A DNA stretch of 64,000 nt from contig NC_017943.1 in NCBI RefSeq assembly GCF_000306765.2, positions 62,001-126,000 on the forward strand. Direction: 5' to 3'. Source of the stretch: Haloferax mediterranei ATCC 33500. GTDB lineage: Archaea > Halobacteriota > Halobacteria > Halobacteriales > Haloferacaceae. This document shows, one piece after another, positions 1 through 8,553 of this stretch (the first letter of the stretch is position 1; the number at the start of each line of letters is the position of its first letter). Below the pieces are notes generated by a model that had not been told where the DNA came from, did no database searches, and was given only the letters and a program-made list of their open reading frames with translations. Position numbers and translations under genes: made by a program.

Positions 1-176
1 TCCGCTTCTTTGATAGCCCGTAGGCCACGCGGCGTCAGGTACTCTAGATTTCCGGGGCCAATGCCGACCCCGTACACCGGATTGTCGGTCTCGTCGAGTT
101 CCGATTCGGGTGCAGCGGCTGCGAAGCCCGCCGGGTCCGGCCCGACGTTGAGGTCGTACGGGTCGTCCTCACTCAT
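1..176 (-). CDS. cbiE: Cobalt-precorrin-7 C5-methyltransferase, N-terminal part (cut by window edge)
   Basis: The first 58 residues are visible. After an acidic lead of about 33 residues comes VYGVGIGPGNLEYLT, the glycine-rich N-terminal motif of tetrapyrrole methylases. A member of this family right after cbiC is most likely CbiE, which methylates C5 of cobalt-precorrin-7 using S-adenosylmethionine. The start is the ATG at 174-176; it overlaps the end of cbiC by 8 bases, indicating translational coupling in a minus-strand operon cobN-cbiC-cbiE. The rest lies beyond the window, so which tetrapyrrole methylase this is rests on gene order and the N-terminus only. Confidence 0.75.
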   Translation of the reverse strand, partial: MSEDDPYDLNVGPDPAGFAAAAPESELDETDNPVYGVGIGPGNLEYLTPRGLRAIKEA

Positions 177-849
177 GAGCGGTCAGGTCCACCTCGCCGT
201 CGCGCACGTCGCTTGCAACGTGGATTAGTTCGTTCGTGAGTGCTGCTGCGAGGCCGCTTCCACCACGCTTCCCGACGTTCGTCACGGCGGGGATGTCGTA
301 CTCGTCCGCAATTTCGCGGATACGCTTGCGACTCTCCTCGGCCTTGACGAAGCCGACTGGCGTCGCGACGATAGCTGCCGGGCGGGTTCCGTTCTCGATG
401 CAGTCGGCGAGCGCCAGCGCGCCGGTCGGCGCGTTACCGACGACGGCGATTGCACCTTCGTAGACGCCCTGCTTGTCCAGTTCGAGCACCGAGGCCGCGG
501 TCCGGGTCATACCGGTCTCGGCGGCGAGTTCGGCTCCGTTGCCGATGGCCTTTTTGACGGGGCAGTCGTGGCCGCGACCGGTGATGCCCGCTTTCACCAT
601 CGTGATATCCGTCACGATAGGCTGTTCGTCGAGGACGGCCCGAGCACCGGAGACGACGGGGTTGTTCTGGCAGCGGATGAGGTGCTGGAACTCGATATCG
701 CCGGTCGAGTGAACCGCCTTCTGTCGAAGCCGGTCGTTCAGCGTCTCGTCGGGGACGAACGTCCGGACGATGTCCATGCTCGTCTCCGCGATATCCATCG
801 CTTCTTGCGTCGTTGCGCCGAGGTCCGCGTATGCTTCGTTTTCAGTCAT
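169..849 (-). CDS. cbiC: Cobalt-precorrin-8 methylmutase CbiC
   Basis: This 226-residue protein has the normal length of precorrin-8X methylmutases. It should move the C11 methyl group of cobalt-precorrin-8 to C12, giving cobyrinate. The segment HSTGDIEF (His47) carries the conserved catalytic histidine of the family, and later segments such as VGNAPTGAL and NVGKRGGSGLAAA match the family's substrate-binding loops. The start overlaps the cobN stop by 8 bases and the end overlaps cbiE by 8 bases, so the three genes form one transcription unit. The enzyme is cytoplasmic and needs no cofactor. Confidence 0.93.
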   Translation of the reverse strand: MTENEAYADLGATTQEAMDIAETSMDIVRTFVPDETLNDRLRQKAVHSTGDIEFQHLIRCQNNPVVSGARAVLDEQPIVTDITMVKAGITGRGHDCPVKKAIGNGAELAAETGMTRTAASVLELDKQGVYEGAIAVVGNAPTGALALADCIENGTRPAAIVATPVGFVKAEESRKRIREIADEYDIPAVTNVGKRGGSGLAAALTNELIHVASDVRDGEVDLTAHE

Positions 850-3800
850 TTTGGGTTTGGGTGTGGGTCTGCGTTACCGCGTTGGTCGTGTTCGATTCGA
901 GGTCGCCCTCGACGGAGAGGTTGATGTCCTGCAACTGTTCGCTCACGTCGTCGGAGGCGTCCCACAGGCCGCGGTCGATGGCTTCGAGGAAGGTCGCCGT
1001 GATGCTTTCGAGCGCCCACGGGTTCACGTCGCGCATCCACTCCTGTCGGTCCTCGTCGAAGGCGTAGGCCTCGGCGAGTTGTTCCCAGAGCGCGTCGCTG
1101 ACGACGCCGGTCGTCGCGTCCCAGCCGAGTGCGACGTCGACCGTGGTCGAGAGGTCACCAGCGCCCTTGTAGCCGTGTTCCTCCATGCTGTCGAGCCAGT
1201 CGGGGTTGAGGACGCGGGCCCGCATCGTCTTGCGAACCTTCTCCTCGTTGGTGTAAATTTGGACGTTGTCCGGGTCGCTGGAGTCACCGACGTAGGACGC
1301 GGGGTCGCTCCCGGAGATTTCGCCGACGGCCGAGACGAACCCGCCGTGGAACGCGTACCAGTCCGACGAGTCGAACTCGTCCTGCTCGGCGGTGTCTTCG
1401 ATTTTCACTGTCGCTTCGACGCCGCTCAGTCGTCGTTCGAACGCCTCGTGCGCTTCGGTCACGCGGCCGCGACTGCCGAGGGCGTAGCCGCCCCACTGGA
1501 CGTACACGTCGGCGAGGTCGCTGCGGTCGTCCCAGTTACCCTCGTCGACCGCTTTGTTCGTCCCGGCACCGTAGCCGCCGGGCGTCGTCGTAAAGACGCG
1601 GTGCTTGGCCAACTTTTCGGCGTCGCTGGCGTCGACACCATCGTCTTCTAACTCCTCGGCTTCCTCCTCGACGTGCTTTTTCACGTAGTTCATGTCGTGC
1701 GGTTCGTCGAGTTCGACCACGGCATCGACGGCGTCGTTGATGACGCTCGCCGCCTGCGGGAAGGCGTCGCGGAAGAGTCCCGACACGCGCGTCGTCACGT
1801 CGACTCGTGGCCGACCGAGTTCGTCGAGCGGAACCGGTTCCACGTCGTCGATGCGGCCCGCGTCGGTCCAGACCGGTTCGACGCCCATGAACGCGAGCAC
1901 CTGCGCGATGGTCTCGCCGCGAGTCCGAATCGTCGGTGTTCCCCACGCCACGACGCCGAACTCTTCGGGGTACTCCTCGTGTTCGTCGTAGTGACGTTCG
2001 AGGACGCCATCTGCAACGCGCTTCCCAACGTCCCACGCCGGTTTCGCGGGGACCTTCCGGGGGTCGAGCGTGTAGAAGTTCCGCCCGGTCGGGAGCAAGT
2101 CCACCCCGCCGCGGGTCGGCGCACCGCTGCCGCCCGGTTGGACGTACTCGCCATTGAGTGCGTCCGCGGTCTGCGGAATCTCGTCGGCAGCAGCATCGAC
2201 TCGCGGGGCCGCCTCCTCGCAGATGAACGCCAGCACTTCTCGGAGGTCGTCGTGCGCGCCGCGCTTCGCCCGTGCATCGCCCAGTTGGTCGATATCGACG
2301 ACGAGCAGGTTCATATTCACTTCGTCGTCCGGGTCGGCTTCGACCTCCGATTCGGGCACGTCGAAGTCGTGTTCCGCGAGGGTTTCGACTAGTTCCACGC
2401 ACTGGTCGTAGACGCGGTCGGACGCCTCCGAGAGGTACATCCCGAGTTCGTCGTCGTAGGTTCCCGGTTCGTCCCGCATCCGGTCGTAATCGACGCCCAT
2501 GACGCCAGCGACGCTTCCACGTAGACTCGGCGTATCGGCGTTCGGAAGGCGCGTGAGTGCGACGAGGTACTCCACGAGACGGTCGTGTTCCGGTGGTTCG
2601 CTCATCGTGTGGAGACCCATCCGTATTTGCGTCGTCTTGATGTCGGTCAGGTACTCGTGGATTCGCTCGATGAGCACGTCGAAGTCGACGCGTTCGGGGT
2701 CGTGGATGTCGCTGGGGTCTTCGAACCCGAGTTCGACTGCGAGGTCGAGGTCGTCGACCGCCTCCAGGACGAGGTCACGGAGGTGTTCGCCGCTGTCGGG
2801 TCGCGCCTCGTCCATGCCCGCCTCGCGATACTCTCGGGCGAGTTCTTCGAGGTCCGAGAGGTCGTCGTACGTCCCGGCGGTTCGCATGACGGGCGTCAGG
2901 TAATCGACGATGGCCGCGTACGACCGGCGCTTGGCCTGCGTGCCCTCGCCGGGGTTGTTGATGATGTACGGGTAGACGTTCGGCAGGTCGGCGACCAACT
3001 GGTCCGGCGCGCTCTCGGCGTTCAGGCCGACGGTCTTGCCGGGGAGCCATTCGAGACTGCCGTGCGTGCCGAGGTGGACGACGGCGTCGGCGTCGAACTC
3101 GTTTCGCAGCCACCCGTAGAAGGCGAGGTAGTCGTGCGGTGGCTGGAGGTCGGAATCGTGGTACACCTTCGAGGGGTCCATCCCGAACCCTCGCGGCGGT
3201 TGGACGGTCACGAGAACGTTTTCGAACTCGACACCCGGAATCGCGAAGGGCCGCTCCGGCGGTTCGCCCCACTCCTCGACGAGATTGTCTTGGAACCGCT
3301 CGTCCGTCTCCTCGAACCACTCGCCGTACTGTTCGGACGAAACCACGTCGACGCTTAAGTCCCGAACGTCCTCGGGCGCGACCCAGCGGTCGTCCAGCGT
3401 CAGTTGCGACGTGAGGGTGTCGATGAGCGCCTGTCCGTCGGTCGGCACGTCACCGACAGTATAGCCGCGATTCTGCAGTTCGGAGAGCAGATTGACCGTA
3501 CTCGCCGGGCTGTCGAGACCGAACGCCGTCCCGATACCGTCGTCGCTCGGTGGGTAGTTGTGGAGGACGACGGCGACCTTCTTCTCGTCGTTCGGCAGGT
3601 ATCGAAGCTTCGCCCAGTTGACCGCGAGTCGTGCCACGTGGTCGATGCGGTCCTCGATGGGGAAGTGCTGCTTCGGCGCGCTGCCAACGCCCGCTTCGTC
3701 TTCCATTCGCTCTTTTCCACTTATCGGGTGGGTGATGACGTTCCCGTCGAACTCGGGCAGCGAGACCGAAAGCGCGAGTTCGAAGCCCATAACGCCCGTA

Positions 3801-4678
3801 TCGCTGCTCTCGTACCGAGAGCGAGACCGCATCGTCGTAATCGCCTGCAGGACCGGCACGCCGAGTTCCGTAAGGAAGACATCTTCCGCGTTGGCTCCCT
3901 CGTCGGCCGCGTCTCGGCCCCGCTCGCTCATCGACAGCGAGAACATGAACGAACTGACGACAGCGTCCACGAGCGGGCCGTCGTCGTCCGAGAACCAGTT
4001 TCGGGCGACCCACTCGGCGTTTTCTTGTCCTTCCTCGTCGGTCGCCGGGTTACAGAACGCGGGCAGGACGTTCACGCCAAGCGATTCTAACCGCTCGACC
4101 AGTGCATCGATGTACCGCGTGTTCGCGTGCGTCCAGTGTGACTCGTAGAACCAGATGCCAACGGTCGGGCTTTCGGAGTCGAACGTATCGAGGAGTTCGT
4201 CGTACTCGATACCGGGGTGGTCGGGGTGATAGACACCTTCCGTCGGGAGACTGACCGGGTCGTCGACGGTCGTGTCGAAGTCGTCGTACTCGGCGGCGAG
4301 GAACCGACAGAGGTTCTCGATGTTGACGACGCCGCCGCGTTCGAGGTACTCGTACGCCCGCTCCCGGTCGCCCTCGGAAACCGTCGTGTCTCGAAGCGCG
4401 AATGCATCGCCTGTGGCTTTGACGACCAGCGGGACGCCCGCGTCGGAGAGACGCTCTACCGCGTGGTCGTAGCCAGGCATGCTGTCCTCCGCGCCGTGAA
4501 GCCAGAGCACGACCGCCGTCGCCGACTCCACTTCGTCGATGAACGCGTCGACGTCGGTCACGTCGTCGAGGTCGCTCGAAGAACGGACGACGAAGTCGAT
4601 TCCGTCGAGCCGTTGTGCGGCCTGCTGTACCGCCCCCAACTCGTTTTCGGTCGCCGTGTACAGACCAATCGTTGGCAT
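842..4678 (-). CDS. cobN: CobN-type cobaltochelatase / Mg-chelatase H-like large subunit
   Basis: A very large protein (about 1278 residues) with the CobN/BchH fold throughout, including HLGTHGSLEWLPGK near residue 535, a hallmark of the porphyrin-binding subunit. With an AAA+/vWA partner it would insert cobalt into hydrogenobyrinate a,c-diamide in the late-insertion route. That partner, chlID, starts on the opposite strand 48 bases away, and cbiC follows. I chose the ATG at 4678 (MPTIGLYTATENE); an ATG five codons upstream (4693) is also open. The same region encodes CbiX, an early-insertion chelatase, so the actual substrate here is uncertain. Confidence 0.9.
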   Translation of the reverse strand: MPTIGLYTATENELGAVQQAAQRLDGIDFVVRSSSDLDDVTDVDAFIDEVESATAVVLWLHGAEDSMPGYDHAVERLSDAGVPLVVKATGDAFALRDTTVSEGDRERAYEYLERGGVVNIENLCRFLAAEYDDFDTTVDDPVSLPTEGVYHPDHPGIEYDELLDTFDSESPTVGIWFYESHWTHANTRYIDALVERLESLGVNVLPAFCNPATDEEGQENAEWVARNWFSDDDGPLVDAVVSSFMFSLSMSERGRDAADEGANAEDVFLTELGVPVLQAITTMRSRSRYESSDTGVMGFELALSVSLPEFDGNVITHPISGKERMEDEAGVGSAPKQHFPIEDRIDHVARLAVNWAKLRYLPNDEKKVAVVLHNYPPSDDGIGTAFGLDSPASTVNLLSELQNRGYTVGDVPTDGQALIDTLTSQLTLDDRWVAPEDVRDLSVDVVSSEQYGEWFEETDERFQDNLVEEWGEPPERPFAIPGVEFENVLVTVQPPRGFGMDPSKVYHDSDLQPPHDYLAFYGWLRNEFDADAVVHLGTHGSLEWLPGKTVGLNAESAPDQLVADLPNVYPYIINNPGEGTQAKRRSYAAIVDYLTPVMRTAGTYDDLSDLEELAREYREAGMDEARPDSGEHLRDLVLEAVDDLDLAVELGFEDPSDIHDPERVDFDVLIERIHEYLTDIKTTQIRMGLHTMSEPPEHDRLVEYLVALTRLPNADTPSLRGSVAGVMGVDYDRMRDEPGTYDDELGMYLSEASDRVYDQCVELVETLAEHDFDVPESEVEADPDDEVNMNLLVVDIDQLGDARAKRGAHDDLREVLAFICEEAAPRVDAAADEIPQTADALNGEYVQPGGSGAPTRGGVDLLPTGRNFYTLDPRKVPAKPAWDVGKRVADGVLERHYDEHEEYPEEFGVVAWGTPTIRTRGETIAQVLAFMGVEPVWTDAGRIDDVEPVPLDELGRPRVDVTTRVSGLFRDAFPQAASVINDAVDAVVELDEPHDMNYVKKHVEEEAEELEDDGVDASDAEKLAKHRVFTTTPGGYGAGTNKAVDEGNWDDRSDLADVYVQWGGYALGSRGRVTEAHEAFERRLSGVEATVKIEDTAEQDEFDSSDWYAFHGGFVSAVGEISGSDPASYVGDSSDPDNVQIYTNEEKVRKTMRARVLNPDWLDSMEEHGYKGAGDLSTTVDVALGWDATTGVVSDALWEQLAEAYAFDEDRQEWMRDVNPWALESITATFLEAIDRGLWDASDDVSEQLQDINLSVEGDLESNTTNAVTQTHTQTQND

Positions 4679-4726
4679 CTTTTGATAAAGCATTATTGCC
4701 CTACTACAAGTAAGGTTTCATATCTC
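4679..4726. promoter_or_regulatory. Divergent cobN/chlID promoter with TACTACAAG motif
   Basis: This 48-base gap separates two divergent genes. TTATT-rich bases at about 4691-4698 lie 29-36 bases before the chlID ATG and can serve as its TATA box, implying a nearly leaderless mRNA. The 9-mer TACTACAAG at 4702-4710 lies just downstream of it. The same 9-mer occurs on the minus strand at 15673-15681 next to the TATA box of the main cbi operon, so it may be a shared cobalamin or cobalt operator. Its function is inferred only. Confidence 0.4.
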
Positions 4727-6904
4727 ATGACTACGCAGACGCTCCCGTTCCCTGCGATTGTTGGGCAAGAGGAGTTGAAACGGGCGTTGCTGGCCGTTGG
4801 CGTCAACGACGAACTCGACGGGCTTCTCGTTCGTGGCGAGAAGGGGACGGCGAAATCCACAACCGTTCGGGCACTCGCCGAGTTACTGCCAAAGCAGAAG
4901 GTGGTTGCGGGGTGCCCGTACGGGTGCCCGCCGGACGACCCGGCGCGACAGTGCGAATCGTGCCGCGGGCGCGATGACTTCGACGTCGAGACGCGTCCAG
5001 TCCCGCTCGTCACCCTCCCGCTCGGGGCAACTCGCGACCGCGTTGCCGGGACGCTCTCGGTCGCCGACGCGCTCGATGGCGAAGCGTCGTTCGACCCCGG
5101 GCTGCTCGCCCGTGCGAACCGCGGTATTCTCTACGTCGACGAAGTTAATCTGCTGGACGACCATCTCGTCGACTTGCTCTTGGACACCGCCGCGAGCGGC
5201 GTCAACCGCGTCGAACGCGACGGCGTCAGCGTCGAACACCCCGCCGAATTCACGCTCGTCGGCACGATGAATCCCGAAGAGGGTGACCTCCGTCCGCAAC
5301 TCCGAGACCGATTTGCCCTCCAAGCGAGTGTCGTCGGCAGCAGGTCCGTCGACGACCGCGTCACGATTATCGACCGGGCGCTCGAACGCGGCCACGACTC
5401 GGCCGAATCGTTCGACCCGTACCACGACGAGGTGGCCACGCTCAAACGCGACGTTCGAGACGCCCGCGACCGACTGGCGACCGTCTCTCTCCCTTCTGAT
5501 TTCAAGGTCGACATCGCCGAACTCTGTCTCGATGCGGGCGTCGAGGGACACAGAGCCGATATCGCCATCGCTCGCACTGCTCGAACCCTCGCCGCGCTCG
5601 ACGGCCGAACGAAAGTCATCACGGGCGACGTTCGCGAGGCCGCGGCGCTCGCGCTCCCGCACCGACTCCAGAATCGCCCGTTCGACGATGCCCCCGACGC
5701 CGACGACATCCTCGACGACCACTTCGACGACGAAGACCAAGCGGACGGAGACACAGACGAAGGCGACCAGCAAGACGATAGCACGGAGTGTGAGGATTCG
5801 GACGCGGGAAACGAAGAGACAGACGCTGACAGCGAGGAGAACACTGGCAGCGAAGGCGACGAAGAGGGAGAAAGCGACGAAGAGGGCGACACCGACAGTG
5901 GTGGTGACGACGATTCCGACCGCGACCCGAAGCAACAACCCGACAGCGAATCCTCGTCCGACAGCGAGAACGCGACCGATTCGGGCGGGGTCGAAACGAC
6001 GCGAGACGGTGACAGCGACGACGACCACGGGGACTCGCCGGACTCGGACTCCGATTCGGGGTCGGAACCCGACGATGACGACGACGAAGCGCCCGAAGCG
6101 ACGCCGCTTCTCCCCGGCCAGCAACGAGCAGCGATTGGGAAGACTGACGAACCACCTATCGACGACACCGACCTCCAGTCTGACACACCTGGTGGCGGAA
6201 CACGGGTCGCCGTCGGTGAATCGCGGCACGGACGCGGGTCGCGGGTCAGGACCGAACCCGCGACGACCTCGGACGACATCGACGTTGCCGCATCGGTCCG
6301 GACGGCCGCATCGAACGGTCGAACCAGCGTCACCGAGGCGGACCTCAAAACAGCCGTCAAACGAGGCTCTGCTCGGTCGCTCATCGTGTTTGTTGTCGAC
6401 GCGAGTGCCTCGATGCGCTCCGCGATGCGCGAGACGAAAGGGACCGTTATGTCGCTTCTCGAAGACGCCTACCAACAGCGAGACGAAGTCGCGTTCGTCG
6501 CCGTCGCCGGCGACTCGGCCGAGGTTCTGCTCCCGCCGACCAACAGCGTTACACTCGCGGCCCGGCACCTGAAGGAACTCCCCACGGGCGACCGAACCCC
6601 GCTTCCCGACGGCTTGGACGCCGCCCACCGACTCGTCACGCGCGCCGAGACAGACTCGTGTCTCGTCGTCGTCGTAACCGACGGCCGAGCGAACGTCGCC
6701 GACGGCAGTCCAACCCGGGAGACTCGGTCGGCGGCGCGGCAACTCGCAACCAGCGATGCATCGGTCGTCGTCGTCGACGCCGGAGACGACGGTATCGGCG
6801 TGACCGACATTCTCGTCTCCGAGACGAACGGACAACGGATTTCGCTCTCCGAACTCTCCGCAGAACGAGTGGTCGACGCCGCGAAATCTGCCCGCGAGAA
6901 ATAG
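4727..6904 (+). CDS. chlID: ChlI/ChlD-fused chelatase ATPase subunit (CobS/CobT counterpart)
   Basis: A 725-residue fusion of an AAA+ ATPase and a von Willebrand A domain, the motor of CobN-type metal insertion. Walker A is GEKGTAKS (residues 37-44) and Walker B is ILYVDEVNLL near residue 134. A four-cysteine cluster (GCPYGCPPDDPARQCESC, about residues 63-80) sits between them and could bind zinc. Residues about 322-455 are an extreme Asp/Glu/Ser linker. The vWA domain has the MIDAS motif DASAS near residue 555. I chose the ATG at 4727 (MTTQTLPFP) because the open frame upstream of it is only the antisense of cobN. It converges on the beta-propeller gene with a 33-base gap. Confidence 0.9.
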   Translation: MTTQTLPFPAIVGQEELKRALLAVGVNDELDGLLVRGEKGTAKSTTVRALAELLPKQKVVAGCPYGCPPDDPARQCESCRGRDDFDVETRPVPLVTLPLGATRDRVAGTLSVADALDGEASFDPGLLARANRGILYVDEVNLLDDHLVDLLLDTAASGVNRVERDGVSVEHPAEFTLVGTMNPEEGDLRPQLRDRFALQASVVGSRSVDDRVTIIDRALERGHDSAESFDPYHDEVATLKRDVRDARDRLATVSLPSDFKVDIAELCLDAGVEGHRADIAIARTARTLAALDGRTKVITGDVREAAALALPHRLQNRPFDDAPDADDILDDHFDDEDQADGDTDEGDQQDDSTECEDSDAGNEETDADSEENTGSEGDEEGESDEEGDTDSGGDDDSDRDPKQQPDSESSSDSENATDSGGVETTRDGDSDDDHGDSPDSDSDSGSEPDDDDDEAPEATPLLPGQQRAAIGKTDEPPIDDTDLQSDTPGGGTRVAVGESRHGRGSRVRTEPATTSDDIDVAASVRTAASNGRTSVTEADLKTAVKRGSARSLIVFVVDASASMRSAMRETKGTVMSLLEDAYQQRDEVAFVAVAGDSAEVLLPPTNSVTLAARHLKELPTGDRTPLPDGLDAAHRLVTRAETDSCLVVVVTDGRANVADGSPTRETRSAARQLATSDASVVVVDAGDDGIGVTDILVSETNGQRISLSELSAERVVDAAKSAREK

Positions 6905-6937
6905 TGCGGCGGTAGCCGGTGCGGGGCGGGTGACTTA

Positions 6938-8167
6938 CTACTTCTTCGACTTCGATATCGCCCGCGTGTTGAGTCGATATGCCCCGTGAGTGACGCCTTC
7001 GTCGTGGTATTCGACGGGTTCTTCGACCACTGCAAGGACGTCGCCACCGATTGCTACTGCCGTCGGGATTCCCGAGACTGAGGATGTCTCGACGTGTCCC
7101 GATTCAGCGTCGAAGACGTGGACTCCGTGGGTCTCTGCGCTCCGTCGTCGGAAATTCTGCGCTGACGGGACGACGACGCGCTCACCGATTGACTCGACAC
7201 CCCGAGCGAACCCGCCGGAGTCGTACGCCCACCGTTGTTCGCCGTCTTTGACCCCGAACACGGTGTGTTCCTGTGGGTGTCGCCCGTCCGGGTCGCGCGT
7301 CGATTCGGCGAACGTGTTGCCCGTCACGAAGACGACGCCGTCGTCGGCGACACACACGTGATTCGGATAGGCGTACACCGTTTCGCCGTCGATAGTTTGC
7401 TTCGTCGCAAGGTCGACGCGCCACCGTTCACGGCCATCGGAATCGAGCAAATAGCCGCGCTTGTCGCCGTGACAGGAAACGGCGATATCGCCGTCAGCAG
7501 CGAATGCAACATCCCCGACACGGCGCTCCGCGTCGACTTCCGGGTCCCACGTCGTGATTGGGTCTCCCGTTTCGCTGTCCAGTACGACGAGACCGTCTTG
7601 CTCGGATTTCGGGCATCGGTTGTATGCGACGGCAACGCGTCCTCCTTCGGTGTCTAACGCGATTGGAGACGCGCTGACTCGGTAGCGCCACTGGAGTTCG
7701 CCGTCGTGGTCGAATCCGAAGACGACGCTCGTCCAGAGCCGCTCTTTTCCGTCCCGTTCGTATCGTCTGGCGGCAGCGACAACCCGGGTTTCGGTGACCG
7801 CGACATCGACGATGTAGGGGAGGAAGAAAAGCGAGTCTTTCGTCGCGGTTCCGATGTCGTCGGTCGTCGCGTACTCCCAGCGTTGCTCACCCGTCTCAGG
7901 GTCCAAGACGCGCAGGATTCCGTCTCCCCCGCGCTCGCCGACAACGAGGCAGTCGTCGGTTGCGGCCATCGACACGATTCGGTTTTCGCCGCTCGTCGAC
8001 CAGCGTTCGCCGTCTTCGAGGTCAGAACCGAACGCGGCGATACGGCCGTCGGCCGTGCCCACGAACACCTGTTCGTCGGCAGCGGCGACTGCTGACCGAG
8101 CCCAATTGTGGCGGCTTGCTGCAGGCTCTAGGTCTCCCAAGTCGTGTCGGTTCAGGAAGTCGGTCAT
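6938..8167 (-). CDS. PQQ-like beta-propeller protein of the cobalamin operon
   Basis: A 409-residue protein built of repeated blade-like segments (for example VFVGTADGRIAAFGSD, CLVVGERGGDGILRVLDPETG and VVLDSETGDPITTWD), typical of PQQ-dehydrogenase-like or WD40-like beta-propellers. It has no signal peptide or membrane segment, so it is probably cytoplasmic and non-enzymatic, for example a scaffold or metal/ligand-binding protein. It is the last gene of the cbiT-to-cbiX operon, 6 bases after the DUF3209 gene. No step of the known pathway requires such a protein; a role in cobalt handling or assembly of pathway enzymes is a guess from position. Confidence 0.75.
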   Translation of the reverse strand: MTDFLNRHDLGDLEPAASRHNWARSAVAAADEQVFVGTADGRIAAFGSDLEDGERWSTSGENRIVSMAATDDCLVVGERGGDGILRVLDPETGEQRWEYATTDDIGTATKDSLFFLPYIVDVAVTETRVVAAARRYERDGKERLWTSVVFGFDHDGELQWRYRVSASPIALDTEGGRVAVAYNRCPKSEQDGLVVLDSETGDPITTWDPEVDAERRVGDVAFAADGDIAVSCHGDKRGYLLDSDGRERWRVDLATKQTIDGETVYAYPNHVCVADDGVVFVTGNTFAESTRDPDGRHPQEHTVFGVKDGEQRWAYDSGGFARGVESIGERVVVPSAQNFRRRSAETHGVHVFDAESGHVETSSVSGIPTAVAIGGDVLAVVEEPVEYHDEGVTHGAYRLNTRAISKSKK

Positions 8168-8173
8168 CGCGTC

Positions 8174-8551
8174 TTACTCCTCGATTGGGAAGGTGTCGTG
8201 GAGGTCGTGGTGCGCCTCGCCGAGGTCTTCGAGGAACGAGTCCGTCTGGTCGCGGAGACGGCTCAGCGACCGCTCGGCGTCCCGAACGGCGATAACGCGC
8301 CCGCGAAGATAGCCGGATTTCGGGTCGTCGTTCGGCGTCTGCGTCGCCTCCTCTTCGAGGTCCACGAGCGCGGCGTCGAGATGCCGCTGTGCCTCGTCGA
8401 GGGTCGAGGCGTTTGCCAGCGCCTGTATCGGACCGGGTTCGTCGAGGTAGCCTTCGAGTTCGGCTTCGGCGTGTTGTTTGACGCTCTCGTCTGTGGTTCC
8501 GGTGATGTTCATCAGTGCGAGTCGGAGTGCTTCGAGTTCAGCGCATGCCAT
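8174..8551 (-). CDS. DUF3209 family protein linked to CbiX
   Basis: A 125-residue acidic, mostly helical protein starting MACAELEALRLALMNITG, which I recognise as the DUF3209 family found beside cbiX in haloarchaea. The start is the ATG at 8549-8551, two bases after the cbiX stop; the longer open frame upstream is an antisense shadow of cbiX. No catalytic motif is visible; the only cysteine is Cys3. Position between the cobalt chelatase and the beta-propeller gene suggests an accessory role in metal insertion, but the function is unknown. Confidence 0.75.
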   Translation of the reverse strand: MACAELEALRLALMNITGTTDESVKQHAEAELEGYLDEPGPIQALANASTLDEAQRHLDAALVDLEEEATQTPNDDPKSGYLRGRVIAVRDAERSLSRLRDQTDSFLEDLGEAHHDLHDTFPIEE

Positions 8552-8553
8552 GG

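Noticed and set aside
4883..6835. Long (650-codon) minus-strand frame antisense to chlID
   Set aside because: Arg/Val-rich shadow translation of the chlID coding strand; chlID has full AAA+ and vWA motifs.
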